From Lachnospiraceae bacterium (GTDB taxonomy: Bacteria; Bacillota; Clostridia; Lachnospirales; Lachnospiraceae), in contig JALEKK010000035.1 of the NCBI GenBank assembly GCA_022769005.1, positions 1 through 64,000 of the forward strand: a DNA stretch of 64,000 bases, read 5' to 3'. Below, piece after piece: positions 50,902 to 60,566 of this stretch; position 1 is the stretch's first letter; every line of letters starts with the position of its first letter. Both the position numbers and the translations under genes were made by a program. The notes beneath the pieces are model-generated. The model was given only the letters and a program-made list of their open reading frames with translations, was not told where the DNA came from and made no database searches.

Positions 50902-52275
50902 TTATCTTATATATTTTATTGCATCGCCTATGGTTTCCACACCTATATATCTGATGCCGTCTATCTTTTTAATTCCGTCCAGGCACACGGACGGAGCAAT
51001 TATTGTCTTAAATGACAACTTAATCGCCTCGGCGATCCTTTCTTTTGCCCGACTTACGGCCCTTACCTCGCCGGAGAGTCCTACCTCTCCGAAACATACA
51101 AGGTCATCCGGGATGGATATTCCTTTCATGCTGCTTACCAGAGCAAGAACAAGCGCCAGATCAAGTCCCGGTTCATTGGCTTTTATTCCTCCGGCTACAT
51201 TGACATATGCATCCATGCCCGAAAAATCCATTGACGTTCTTTTTTCAAGCACCGCTATAAGGAGATTAACTCTGTTATAATCCATTCCCGAAGCGGTTCT
51301 CCTCGGTAAACCGAAATTGGATCTTGACACCAATGCCTGTATTTCAATCATGATAGGTCTTGTTCCTTCCATCAGGCAGGTAACCACAGACCCCGGAGCA
51401 TTTATACGACCGTTAAGCATATATGCGGACGGATTCAATACTTCAATCATTCCGTCCGAATGCATCTCAAATACTCCGATTTCATTGGTTCCTCCGAATC
51501 TGTTTTTAACACCTCTGAGGACTCTGTAGGAAGCACTTCTCTCTCCCTCCAAATACAAAACCGTATCCACCATATGTTCAAGCATTCTGGGGCCCGCCAC
51601 AACGCCTTCTTTTGTAACATGACCTACAAGAAATATAGCTGTCGACAGCCTTTTGGCAAGTTTCATAAGTGAAAGCGTGGACTCTCTTACCTGAGTAGGA
51701 CTTCCCGGAGCAGAATCGGCATTATCCGAATACATCGTCTGTATGGAATCAATAATAACCACATCAGGTTTCGTATTTTCAATAACTTCCGATATTATCG
51801 ATACGGATGTTTCGCAAAATACTTTTAGGTTGTTGCTTTTTGCGCTCAATCTGTCTGCTCTTAACTTAATCTGTCTTTCAGATTCTTCCCCGGATACATA
51901 AAGCACTTCATGACCGTCATCGGAAATGTTTTTGCACATTTGCAAAAGCAGGGTTGATTTACCTATGCCGGGATCGCCCCCTATCAATACAAGGCTTCCC
52001 GAAATAATTCCGCCTCCGAGAACCCTGTCAAATTCATTAAAGCCCGTTGAAATGCTTATTGATGTGTTCGTATCTATATCTCCGATTGCTATCGGTTTAT
52101 TGTCGAAATGCGAAATTGTTTTTGACGTATTTTTTCGGGTATTTCCGACAACGGAAGAAGGTGCCTCCACTAATGTGTTCCACGCTTTACAGGCGGGGCA
52201 TTGCCCTGACCATTTACTTACTTCATTACCGCATTCGGAACAGTAGAACAATGTTGAGGATTTAGATTTGGCCAT
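50902..52275 (-). CDS. radA: DNA repair protein RadA
   Basis: RadA is a RecA-like helicase that extends recombination branches. An N-terminal C4 zinc finger (CSECGNEVSKWSGQCPAC, residues 12-29), Walker A GGDPGIGKSTLL (about 99-110), the RadA-specific KNRFG in GVKNRFGGTNEIG, and a C-terminal Lon-like domain (NVAGGIKANEPGLDLALVLAL, GLSGEVRAVSRAKERI) are all present. Length 457 is usual. The ribosome binding site is weak (AAGGAT at ten bases). It lies between the 137-residue protein upstream and aspS downstream in one operon. Confidence 0.97.
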   Translation of the reverse strand: MAKSKSSTLFYCSECGNEVSKWSGQCPACKAWNTLVEAPSSVVGNTRKNTSKTISHFDNKPIAIGDIDTNTSISISTGFNEFDRVLGGGIISGSLVLIGGDPGIGKSTLLLQMCKNISDDGHEVLYVSGEESERQIKLRADRLSAKSNNLKVFCETSVSIISEVIENTKPDVVIIDSIQTMYSDNADSAPGSPTQVRESTLSLMKLAKRLSTAIFLVGHVTKEGVVAGPRMLEHMVDTVLYLEGERSASYRVLRGVKNRFGGTNEIGVFEMHSDGMIEVLNPSAYMLNGRINAPGSVVTCLMEGTRPIMIEIQALVSRSNFGLPRRTASGMDYNRVNLLIAVLEKRTSMDFSGMDAYVNVAGGIKANEPGLDLALVLALVSSMKGISIPDDLVCFGEVGLSGEVRAVSRAKERIAEAIKLSFKTIIAPSVCLDGIKKIDGIRYIGVETIGDAIKYIR

Positions 52276-52289
52276 ACAGCAACCGATCC

Positions 52290-52703
52290 TTATACTCTGA
52301 CAACTCTGACGTCAACACTTCCGCCCGGCTTGTCATTGATGGTAAAGGAAAGCTTTCCCGAAATACCGGTGTCTATTGTTCCCATTCCTTCATCATCGAT
52401 GAATAATCTGTAAATTGTATTTTCTGCAAGACCGAGTGTAATTTGAGCATCGGACAGGCAGTCAACGGTAAATGAAACTTCGTCTTCACTCTCCGAAAAA
52501 TTAAATACGCTTGTACCAGGAACGGACTCATAACAAAATGCTTCATCCTTTTCAAGCTTTGTAAGCTCATTAAATGTCTTCACTTTATATGTGTCTCCGC
52601 CGTGGGCGAAATCCGCAACCTTTGTTTTCTCCGTAAGCTCAAAATTACCGAAACTAAGACTTCCGTCTGCTTCACTTCTGATTATCTCTTTTACTACAGA
52701 CAT
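52290..52703 (-). CDS. Conserved protein of unknown function upstream of radA (137 aa)
   Basis: I cannot assign a function. The 137-residue soluble protein opens SVVKEIIRSEADGSLSFGNFELTEKTKVADF and continues GGDTYKVKTFNELTKLEKDEAFCYESVPGTSVFNF, ending SGKLSFTINDKPGGSVDVRVVRV. Alternating polar and hydrophobic residues suggest an all-beta fold of one or two sandwiches. Similar proteins in Lachnospiraceae genomes are, as I recall, labelled endosialidase-like without evidence. GGAGG lies seven bases before the ATG, and it has a good promoter, so it is the lead gene of the radA-aspS operon. Confidence 0.8.
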   Translation of the reverse strand: MSVVKEIIRSEADGSLSFGNFELTEKTKVADFAHGGDTYKVKTFNELTKLEKDEAFCYESVPGTSVFNFSESEDEVSFTVDCLSDAQITLGLAENTIYRLFIDDEGMGTIDTGISGKLSFTINDKPGGSVDVRVVRV

Positions 52704-52819
52704 ATGTGTGCCTCCTTAATGTATATTTACAGGTATGATATCAACCCATACGGTAATTCATACCTTTCCTTATATAAAAACGATATGTATCCTTTTGAAA
52801 AATGTATGATACATATTCA

Positions 52820-52848
52820 TTCATAGAATATAACATATATCATGTCAA
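52820..52848 (-). promoter_or_regulatory. Sigma-A promoter of the 137-aa protein, radA and aspS
   Basis: Minus strand: perfect TTGACA (52848-52843), 17-base spacer, TATGAA (52825-52820), followed by a leader of about 110 bases. Confidence 0.68.
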
Positions 52849-52893
52849 ATATCTATTGCATTGTATTGAGTTTAATTATATTTGTTTAAGAGC

Positions 52894-52932
52894 AAAACCC
52901 CCTATTTATCGCTTTGATAAATAGGGGATTTT
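52894..52932 (-). terminator. Terminator after clpC
   Basis: Stem AAAATCCCCTATTTATC / GATAAATAGGGGGTTTT with one mismatch and a five-base loop, about 60 bases after the clpC stop. Confidence 0.93.
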
Positions 52933-52994
52933 GAAGCCTGACAACTTAATAATAATACAAAACGGCAATACTGTATCGTTTATTAAATTGTTAT

Positions 52995-55448
52995 TCAGCT
53001 GTTAACCTGTATTTTAAACGTAAGTTCATTTTTCTTTGTATCCGACGATATTTTAACGATATCGCCCGGATTTACTTCATGAAGAATGATTTTTTCGGCA
53101 ATAATATCTTCAATGTCTCTCTGAATCTGACGACGAAGCGGTCTTGCTCCGTATTTAATGTCAAATCCTTTCTCAATGAGATAATCATATGCCTTTTTAT
53201 CAAGCTTAACTGAAATATTCTTAGATTTCAGCAATCTGTTATTAAGATTGTCTATCATGATGTTTACAATCTTTCTCATGTTTTCCTTATCTAACTGACG
53301 GAACACTATTATTTCATCAATTCTGTTAAGGAATTCCGGTTTATATGCCTTTTTAAGCTCTTCCATGACATTTTTCTTCATGTCATCAAACTCCAAAGCA
53401 TTTACATCGCCCTTACTGAATCCGAGTTTTTTAGGCTCAACAATATGTCTTGCCCCAAGGTTTGAGGTCATAATAATAACCGTATTTCTGAAATCTGTTT
53501 TTCTTCCCTGAGAATCAGTCATATATCCGTCATCAAGCACCTGCAGCAGAACATTAAAAATGTCGGGATGTGCTTTTTCTATTTCATCGAAAAGCAATAC
53601 GGAATACGGATTTCTCCTTATTTTATCCGTAAGCTGACCTCCCTCTTCAAATCCAACATATCCCGGAGGTGAGCCTATAAGTTTGGAAACGGTATGTTTC
53701 TCCATATACTCTGTCATATCAACTCTTATAAGAGATTTTTCCGTACCGAACAATGCTCTTGCAAGTGCCTTTGCGGTTTCTGTCTTTCCGACGCCTGTTG
53801 GACCGAGGAACATAAATGAACCAAGCGGTCTGTCGGGATCGGCAATTCCTGCTCTTCCTCTCTTTATTGCCCGTACAACGGCTTTAACAGCTTCATCCTG
53901 TCCGATTACGGCTTTTTGAAGCTCCGGTTCAAGATTAATGAGTTTTTCCGTCTCTGTTTCAGTCATCCTGTTAAGGGGAATACCTGTCCATTGCGACACT
54001 ACGCCTGCCACGGATTCTTTGTCAATAACAGGCTTATTGACAGATTTCTCAGCCTCATATTCATCTTCCCGTTTTTCAATCTTTTTCTCAAGGGCTTTGA
54101 TCTTTCCCGTTATGGCTTTAACGTCGTCAAATTTCTTTTCTTTTATCAATTCTTCTTTTTCGGATATTAATTTATAAAGCTTATTTTTTGAATTAACAAT
54201 ATCATCGGGAACCATACCCCTGTTAAGCCTTATCTTTGAGGACGCTTCGTCTATGATATCGAGAGCCTTATCAGGAAGAAATCTATCCGTAATATATCTT
54301 TTGGACAATGTTACGGCCGCCTCAACGGCCTCATCGTCAATAACCACATTATGGAATTCTTCATACTTCGGTCTAAGTCCTTTTAAAATTTCAATTGCGG
54401 CTTCTTCGCTTGGTTCTTCAACCGTAACTGGCTGAAATCTTCTTTCAAGAGCGGGATTTTTTTCTATATGCTTCTTATATTCGTCTATCGTAGTGGCTCC
54501 TATAAGAGTGAGTTCTCCTCTTGCAAGCGACGGCTTAAGCATATTTGAAGCATCTATCGCCCCATCGGCATTGCCCGCTCCGATAATTGTATGTATCTCA
54601 TCCAGGAATAATATTATATTCTTGTTCTCCGACACCTCTTTGATTATTCTCTTTAGTCGCTCTTCGAACTCACCTCTGTACTTGGTACCTGCTACAACCG
54701 CAGGAAGATCCAAAGAAACCAGGCGCTTACCGGCAATGGTATCGGGAACGGTTCCGTCAACCATTCTTTGAGCAAGACCTTCCACTATGGCTGTTTTGCC
54801 GACACCCGGATCGCCTACAAGACAAGGATTATTCTTCGTTCTTCTGCTGAGAATCTGAATTACTCTTTCAAGTTCTTCTTCTCTGCCTATTACGGGATCC
54901 AGCTCTCCGTCTGTTGCCATGGCCGTAAGATCCCTGCTGTACTTGTCAAGAGTAGGAGTTTTACTTGATGTATCCTGAAAATTCAGGTCGTTATATGCCT
55001 TATTATTAGGGTCATATCCCATAGTTGTTATTATTTTGGAATATACTTCATTGTCGTCCAGTCCGAGTCCCAGCAATATTCTTAAAGCCACACAGTCTCT
55101 CTCGGTGATTATCGCCATAAGAATATGCTCCGTTCCGATCAGATCGGAATCAAACTTTTTGGAAATTGAAGATGCATTTTCCAATATTCTTTTTGCTCTC
55201 GGAGTGTATCCGTCTTTATCGCTGACAGCAACTTCCGAATTGTCGGAAATACTGAAATTTACGGAGTTTAGTACCTTATCCGAAGTAATTCCCCTGTCAT
55301 GCAATATGTTGTATGCAAGAGTATCCGGAACTTCGAGTATACCCAATAAAATATGTTCCGATCCGACGCTGCCGCTTCCTTTTTCAAATGCGTATGTTTT
55401 AGCATGCTTTAATACTTCTTCCGATTTCTTTGTATAATTATCCGGCAC
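52995..55448 (-). CDS. clpC: Clp protease ATP-binding subunit ClpC
   Basis: ClpC unfolds proteins for ClpP. The two N-terminal repeats (residues 1-150, VGSEHILLGILEVPDTLAY and IGTEHILMAIITERDCVAL) are followed by AAA-1 (GDPGVGKTAIVEGL, FLDEIHTIIGAG), a UVR-like middle segment (EKEELIKEKKFDDVKAITGKI) and AAA-2 (GPTGVGKTETAKALA, LLFDEIEKAHPD), ending with KYGARPLRRQIQRDIED. At 817 residues it is complete. The start is GTG with GGAGGTG nine bases before. Unlike in Bacillus, there is no ctsR-mcsA-mcsB upstream; the gene closes an operon with leuS and a flippase, and I see no CtsR-type heptad repeats in the spacer. Confidence 0.97.
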   Translation of the reverse strand: MPDNYTKKSEEVLKHAKTYAFEKGSGSVGSEHILLGILEVPDTLAYNILHDRGITSDKVLNSVNFSISDNSEVAVSDKDGYTPRAKRILENASSISKKFDSDLIGTEHILMAIITERDCVALRILLGLGLDDNEVYSKIITTMGYDPNNKAYNDLNFQDTSSKTPTLDKYSRDLTAMATDGELDPVIGREEELERVIQILSRRTKNNPCLVGDPGVGKTAIVEGLAQRMVDGTVPDTIAGKRLVSLDLPAVVAGTKYRGEFEERLKRIIKEVSENKNIILFLDEIHTIIGAGNADGAIDASNMLKPSLARGELTLIGATTIDEYKKHIEKNPALERRFQPVTVEEPSEEAAIEILKGLRPKYEEFHNVVIDDEAVEAAVTLSKRYITDRFLPDKALDIIDEASSKIRLNRGMVPDDIVNSKNKLYKLISEKEELIKEKKFDDVKAITGKIKALEKKIEKREDEYEAEKSVNKPVIDKESVAGVVSQWTGIPLNRMTETETEKLINLEPELQKAVIGQDEAVKAVVRAIKRGRAGIADPDRPLGSFMFLGPTGVGKTETAKALARALFGTEKSLIRVDMTEYMEKHTVSKLIGSPPGYVGFEEGGQLTDKIRRNPYSVLLFDEIEKAHPDIFNVLLQVLDDGYMTDSQGRKTDFRNTVIIMTSNLGARHIVEPKKLGFSKGDVNALEFDDMKKNVMEELKKAYKPEFLNRIDEIIVFRQLDKENMRKIVNIMIDNLNNRLLKSKNISVKLDKKAYDYLIEKGFDIKYGARPLRRQIQRDIEDIIAEKIILHEVNPGDIVKISSDTKKNELTFKIQVNS

Positions 55449-55484
55449 CGAACATCACCTCCTAATCTGTTGTATCAACAATCA

Positions 55485-57050
55485 TCAATATAATTTCTTT
55501 TTCTTCATGAGAATTAATAATCCAAAGTACACCAATACCGCCACTACAACCGCTGCAGCCAGTGAAATGATATTAATATGTATCACCGCGTATATTCCAA
55601 TGTATACAAGCAAAGCCGCAAGAGCCATTACAGCCGAACACATTAAAGGAATAATAAATGTTTTAAATATCTCCTGTCTATAACCAATATATCTGTTAAG
55701 GGCAATAAAATTCAAAACAAATATTAAGCCGCTGAATGTCATTACACCTATAACAAGTGCATATACACCTAAATCAGTCGCAGCAAATAAAATCAAAATG
55801 AGAGGAATATGTATTGCAAGTGATATAAGCGAATGTTTAACGGGAACTCTCATTTTGTCAATTCCCTGCAATGCCGAACTTGATATTGTTGACAATGTAT
55901 AAAATACGATTGCGGACGATCCGAGCTTAAGCATGTTTCCGCCTATTGCGCTGTCATAACTTCTGAACAACAGCTGCACCACGGGTTCTCCCAATACCGC
56001 CAGTCCGAACACAAACGGGATTGATACCATCATGGTTATTCGAACGGTCTTTTTAATCTTCAGCTCCACTCCGTGAATGTCACCCGTAGAATGTGATTTA
56101 ACCACGCTCGGAAGCATTGAGGCGGCCATTGCCGATGCAATTCCCTGAGGTATGCTTAAAAGTAATGTATAACTTGAACTGTAATTACCAAGCATTATCT
56201 TAATCGTGGAACCGTCCATCTTGCCTGCCATCATGTTGCTGAAGAATATATCATCAAGCATAGTGCTTATATTATAGAACGTCTGTCCCAAAATAATCGG
56301 GAACAACGTAAATACAATACTTTTATATGCGGTCTTTGTTGTTAGTTCTATGTCACTTGTATCCGCATACATTTTTGTTTTGTATTTGTCCTTTGCCCTG
56401 AGAAAAATCACAACCACAACGACAAGAGCCGCTATGGCTCCCAGACATGTACCCAGTGTTCCGCCGGCAGCTCCGTATGCAGCTTCGGATCCGCTTCCCA
56501 AAAACATTCTCATAAGAGCAAATGAAGCAACAATGCTGACAACGGCATTTACTATCTGCTCTATAAGCTGGGATATGGCAGTAGGTATCATATTTCCCTG
56601 ACCTTGGAACAAACCTCTGAATACACCCAGAACGGCTACTATAAGTACCGTAGGAGCAAGAACCCTGAGGGGTATCTCAAGTCCGGAAACAGTCGGATAC
56701 AGGACTCTTTGTATTATTCCCGCTCCGAACAGAAGAACCAGCATCGCTATACCGCCCGATATAATTGAAAATATAAGCGCACTTTTAAATATTTTGGCGG
56801 AATTTTTATATTCTTTATTTGCGATTCTTGCGGAAATCAGCTTCGATACGGCCATAGGAATGCCGTATGACGAAAGAATAAGTACAATGTTGTATATGTT
56901 AAATGCAACGCCGTATATTCCGTTACCTTCGCTTCCGATAATATTGACCATAGGTATTCGATATAACATACCTATAATTCTGACCAATATCCCGGCTATG
57001 GCAAGAATGCCTCCGTGAAATATAAATCCGCTTTTTGCTAATTTAGACAT
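55485..57050 (-). CDS. MOP-superfamily flippase, YtgP/SpoVB type
   Basis: A 521-residue, fourteen-helix membrane protein of the polysaccharide/lipid flippase superfamily. FIFHGGILAIAGILVRIIGMLYRIPMVNIIG opens it, and FRGLFQGQGNMIPTAISQLIEQIVN with GIASAMAASMLPSVVKSHS are typical of YtgP and SpoVB. In B. subtilis YtgP (MurJ) moves lipid II across the membrane, so a lipid II or spore-cortex role is the best guess. The ribosome binding site is weak and the ATG lies one base after the leuS stop, which indicates coupling. clpC follows by 36 bases. Confidence 0.9.
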   Translation of the reverse strand: MSKLAKSGFIFHGGILAIAGILVRIIGMLYRIPMVNIIGSEGNGIYGVAFNIYNIVLILSSYGIPMAVSKLISARIANKEYKNSAKIFKSALIFSIISGGIAMLVLLFGAGIIQRVLYPTVSGLEIPLRVLAPTVLIVAVLGVFRGLFQGQGNMIPTAISQLIEQIVNAVVSIVASFALMRMFLGSGSEAAYGAAGGTLGTCLGAIAALVVVVVIFLRAKDKYKTKMYADTSDIELTTKTAYKSIVFTLFPIILGQTFYNISTMLDDIFFSNMMAGKMDGSTIKIMLGNYSSSYTLLLSIPQGIASAMAASMLPSVVKSHSTGDIHGVELKIKKTVRITMMVSIPFVFGLAVLGEPVVQLLFRSYDSAIGGNMLKLGSSAIVFYTLSTISSSALQGIDKMRVPVKHSLISLAIHIPLILILFAATDLGVYALVIGVMTFSGLIFVLNFIALNRYIGYRQEIFKTFIIPLMCSAVMALAALLVYIGIYAVIHINIISLAAAVVVAVLVYFGLLILMKKKKLY

Positions 57051-57051
57051 T

Positions 57052-59457
57052 TTATTTACCTACGATATTTACAATCTTGCCGGGTACATATATTTCCTTG
57101 GTAATATTTTCAGGTAATCTGTTTCCGAGTTCTTCCTTTGCCGCACTGATTACTGAATCTTTGTCAAGATCCGTATCTACATTTATTTTAGCCTTAACTT
57201 TTCCGTTAACCTGTACAACAATCTCTATTGTACTCTCTTTTAATGCGTTTTTATCAACCTCAGGCCAGACAGCCTCAAATACGGAATTTGACTCTCCCAG
57301 ATTTTCCCATAATTCCTCTGCAACATGAGGTGCAAAAGGAGCAATAAGAACAGTCATGGTTTTAAGTGTATCTTTATCGATTCCGCCCTGTTTCTTTGTA
57401 AGATCGGTTATCTTGTTGGTGTTTTCCATAAATCCGCTTATAACCGTATTAAGGCTGAAACTTTCGGTTCTCTCGGTTATTTCCTGTATCATCTTATTCT
57501 TTAATCTGTCCATTTCAGGCGTTTTTCCGAAGTTGCTGTCCTTATTGTCCGTAATAAGCTTATAAAATCTGTTGATGAACTTATAAACACCTTCCATTCC
57601 CCTGTCGTTCCATTCCGCATCAAGTTCCGGAGGACCTACGAAAAGCTCATACATTCTTACCGAATCGCATCCGTAATCTCTTACCAGATCATCCGGAGAA
57701 ACAACATTTCCCTTGGATTTACTCATCTTGGCTCCGTCCTTACAGATCATTCCCTGATTAAATAATCTCTTGAAAGGCTCAACAAAACCCACTACGCCTA
57801 TGTCGTATAAGAATTTTGTGTAGAATCTCGCATACAGCAAGTGAAGAACCGCATGTTCCACACCTCCCACATACATATCCACCGGAAGGTATTTATCAGC
57901 CTTTTCTCTGTCCACAAGCTTTTCAGTATTATTTACATCAATATATCTTAAGAAATACCAGGATGATCCGGCCCATTGAGGCATGGTGTTAGTCTCTCTC
58001 TTTGCATGTGCTCCGCACTTAGGACAAGTCGTGTTAACCCAGTCTTCTATAGCTGCAAGAGGTGATTCTCCGGTTCCCGTCGGCTCATATTTTTCAACAT
58101 CCGGAAGTCTGAGAGGAAGCTCTTCTTCCGGAACAGGCACATGACCGCAATTAGGACAATGAATAATAGGAATAGGTTCTCCCCAGTATCTCTGTCTTGA
58201 GAATACCCAATCACGAAGCTTGTAATTGGTCTTCTTTTTGCCTATGCCCATTTTTTCTATTATATCCGGACCTTCCGCCTTCATGTCACTTGACTTTCTT
58301 CCGTTCCAGTCGCCAGAATTAATCAATATTCCGTCTGTGTCCGTATATGCTTCCGTGAGTTCCGACTCCGTTCCGTCTTTTGAAATAACCTGAACAATAG
58401 GAATATCAAATTTCTTCGCAAACTCAAAATCTCTTTCATCATGAGCCGGAACACACATTATCGCTCCCGTTCCGTAATCTGCAAGAACATAGTCGGAAAG
58501 CCAGATCGGAAGTTTTTTGCCGTTTATCGGATTAACCGCATATGCCCCCGTAAATACACCTGTTTTTTCTTTATCCTGCATTCTGTCAATATTTGAACGT
58601 GTGGAAGCTCTGTAAATATAATCTTCAACCGCTTTTTTGTTATCTTCTGACGCAAGCTCTGCCGCAAGAGGATGCTCAGGCGCAAGCACAATAAATGTTG
58701 CACCGTGTAACGTATCCGGTCTCGTTGTATATACTGTAAGAGACTTATCGGTTCCCTCTACTTTAAAGTCAACCTCGGCGCCGTAACTTCTGCCGATCCA
58801 CTCTGATTGCATTTTTTTGACTTTTTCCGGCCACTCAAGCATATCCAAATCTTCAAGAAGTCTGTCTGCATATTTAGTGATTCTGAGCATCCACTGCTTG
58901 AGATTTTTCTTTGTTACTTCAGAGCCGCATCTTTCGCATTTTCCGTCTACGACTTCTTCATTTGAAAGACCGGTCTTACATGACGGACACCAGTTAATAG
59001 GCATTTCTTTTTCATATGCAAGCCCATTCTTAAACATTTGAATAAATATCCACTGAGTCCATTTGTAGAAATCCGGATCCGTTGTATTAAGTTCCATATC
59101 CCAGTCGTATACCGCAGATATTTCCTTAATCTGTCTCTTAATATTGCTTATGTTAAGTTCTGTTGAAATTCTCGGATGCTTCCCCGTTTTAATTGCAAAG
59201 TTCTCTGCCGGCAGTCCGAATGCATCCCATCCCATAGGATGAATTACATACTTTCCGTGCAAAATCTGGTATCTGCTCCATACGTCAGATATTACATATC
59301 CTCTCCAATGGCCTACATGAAGTCCGGTTCCCGACGGATACGGAAACATATCAAGACAATAATATTTCTCTTTTTTGCCGTCATTTATATTTATTGGCTT
59401 TATTTCCCAATTCTTACGCCATTTCTGCTCTATAGATTTGTGATTGTATTCCGACAC
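57052..59457 (-). CDS. leuS: Leucine--tRNA ligase
   Basis: LeuS charges tRNA-Leu and is a class I synthetase with an editing domain. PYPSGTGLHVGHWRGYVISDV carries the HIGH motif (about residues 37-57), the zinc cysteines appear in CPSCKTGLSNEEVVDGKCERCG and CPNCGH...CPKCG, the editing site is in YTTRPDTLHGATFIVLAPEHPLA, and KMSKSKGNVVSPDDL is the KMSKS loop. Length 801 is standard. The start codon is GTG with GGAGG eight bases before. It heads the leuS-flippase-clpC operon and has a near-consensus promoter. No leucine T-box leader is present in the upstream 60 bases. Confidence 0.97.
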   Translation of the reverse strand: MSEYNHKSIEQKWRKNWEIKPININDGKKEKYYCLDMFPYPSGTGLHVGHWRGYVISDVWSRYQILHGKYVIHPMGWDAFGLPAENFAIKTGKHPRISTELNISNIKRQIKEISAVYDWDMELNTTDPDFYKWTQWIFIQMFKNGLAYEKEMPINWCPSCKTGLSNEEVVDGKCERCGSEVTKKNLKQWMLRITKYADRLLEDLDMLEWPEKVKKMQSEWIGRSYGAEVDFKVEGTDKSLTVYTTRPDTLHGATFIVLAPEHPLAAELASEDNKKAVEDYIYRASTRSNIDRMQDKEKTGVFTGAYAVNPINGKKLPIWLSDYVLADYGTGAIMCVPAHDERDFEFAKKFDIPIVQVISKDGTESELTEAYTDTDGILINSGDWNGRKSSDMKAEGPDIIEKMGIGKKKTNYKLRDWVFSRQRYWGEPIPIIHCPNCGHVPVPEEELPLRLPDVEKYEPTGTGESPLAAIEDWVNTTCPKCGAHAKRETNTMPQWAGSSWYFLRYIDVNNTEKLVDREKADKYLPVDMYVGGVEHAVLHLLYARFYTKFLYDIGVVGFVEPFKRLFNQGMICKDGAKMSKSKGNVVSPDDLVRDYGCDSVRMYELFVGPPELDAEWNDRGMEGVYKFINRFYKLITDNKDSNFGKTPEMDRLKNKMIQEITERTESFSLNTVISGFMENTNKITDLTKKQGGIDKDTLKTMTVLIAPFAPHVAEELWENLGESNSVFEAVWPEVDKNALKESTIEIVVQVNGKVKAKINVDTDLDKDSVISAAKEELGNRLPENITKEIYVPGKIVNIVGK

Positions 59458-59502
59458 AATTAATCCCTCCGAACTTTAAAATATAATTATCATAATTAAT
59501 TT

Positions 59503-59531
59503 ATTATAGATTAGTCATATTGCATTTACAA
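59503..59531 (-). promoter_or_regulatory. Sigma-A promoter of leuS-flippase-clpC
   Basis: Minus strand: TTGTAA (59531-59526), 17-base spacer, perfect TATAAT (59508-59503), about 46 bases before the GTG. Confidence 0.75.
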
Positions 59532-59575
59532 GTTTTACTGCAGCGGATGGGAATAATAACTTTTTATAATTTGCC

Positions 59576-59605
59576 TTGTATCATATTAAACTATTCTACT
59601 ATAAT
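59576..59605 (+). promoter_or_regulatory. Sigma-A promoter of tyrA-tadA
   Basis: TTGTAT (59576-59581), 18-base spacer, perfect TATAAT (59600-59605), about 77 bases before the tyrA ATG. Confidence 0.68.
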
Positions 59606-59681
59606 ATACAGAATATTAATTATTCTAATACGCATTACTCGGCTATATACCGTTAAGTCAGAAATTAACACAGAGGAAATT

Positions 59682-60539
59682 ATGAACTGTATAGGTTTTA
59701 TCGGCTTTGGTTTAATAGGCGGCTCAATTGCCAAAGCATTAAAAAACAAGCTGCCGCATCTTAAAATTATTGCATATACAAGGAATCATGAGGATACCGA
59801 TACGGCTGTTGAAGAAGGTGTGGTTGATGTTGCGCTTTCTTCCATCGACAATACATTTTCGGAAGCTGATATAATATTCATATGCACTCCGGTTAAAATA
59901 ATTCTGAATATTATGAATGAGCTTAAGCCTTACCTGTCTTCAAACCAAACAGTCACCGACGTAGGCAGTGTTAAAGGCTATGTTCATAAATGTGCAAAAG
60001 AAGTCGGAATATCAGACATATATATAGGCGGACATCCCATGGCAGGGTCGGAAAAAAGCGGATATATGGCGGCATACAGTGCTCTTTTTGCCGGTAAAAA
60101 CTACATAATTACGAAAAATACCGAATTAAGCAATGACCCCGTTTATAACAGAAAGGTCAGCAGACTGTGTGAACTTATAGCTTTACTCGGCTGTAACATA
60201 GTTACCATGGATCCCAACGAACACGACTACGCCGTTGCGGGTATAAGTCATGTCCCTCATCTTGTAAGCGCCGCCCTTGTACAGACCGTAATTAAAATGG
60301 ATACCGAAAATAAAGATATGAAACGATGTATCGCAACCGGATTCACAGATTCGACAAGAATAGCCGCATCATCTCCGGAAATGTGGTCACAGATATGTTT
60401 AACCAACAGAGATGAAATTCTTACGGTTCTTGACGGATATCTTGACATTTTAAAGAATATAAGGGAGTCTGTCGCAAATGAGGACGAGCTTGCGATAAAG
60501 AAGATTTTTCAGGATGCAAGAGATTACAGAAACAGTTAA
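59682..60539 (+). CDS. tyrA: Prephenate dehydrogenase
   Basis: TyrA oxidises prephenate to 4-hydroxyphenylpyruvate in tyrosine synthesis. The 285-residue chain starts CIGFIGFGLIGGSIAKALK (Rossmann motif, residues 3-20), then FICTPVKIILNIM, TVTDVGSVKGYV, GGHPMAGSEKSGYMAA with the catalytic His, and YAVAGISHVPHLVSAAL. No ACT domain is present, so feedback control by tyrosine through that domain is not expected. I start at ATG 59682, six bases after GAGG; the frame is open further upstream, but that part runs through the promoter. No other aromatic genes are near; tadA follows. Confidence 0.94.
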   Translation: MNCIGFIGFGLIGGSIAKALKNKLPHLKIIAYTRNHEDTDTAVEEGVVDVALSSIDNTFSEADIIFICTPVKIILNIMNELKPYLSSNQTVTDVGSVKGYVHKCAKEVGISDIYIGGHPMAGSEKSGYMAAYSALFAGKNYIITKNTELSNDPVYNRKVSRLCELIALLGCNIVTMDPNEHDYAVAGISHVPHLVSAALVQTVIKMDTENKDMKRCIATGFTDSTRIAASSPEMWSQICLTNRDEILTVLDGYLDILKNIRESVANEDELAIKKIFQDARDYRNS

Positions 60540-60566
60540 AAATAAAAACAATTTCGGAAATTATTT

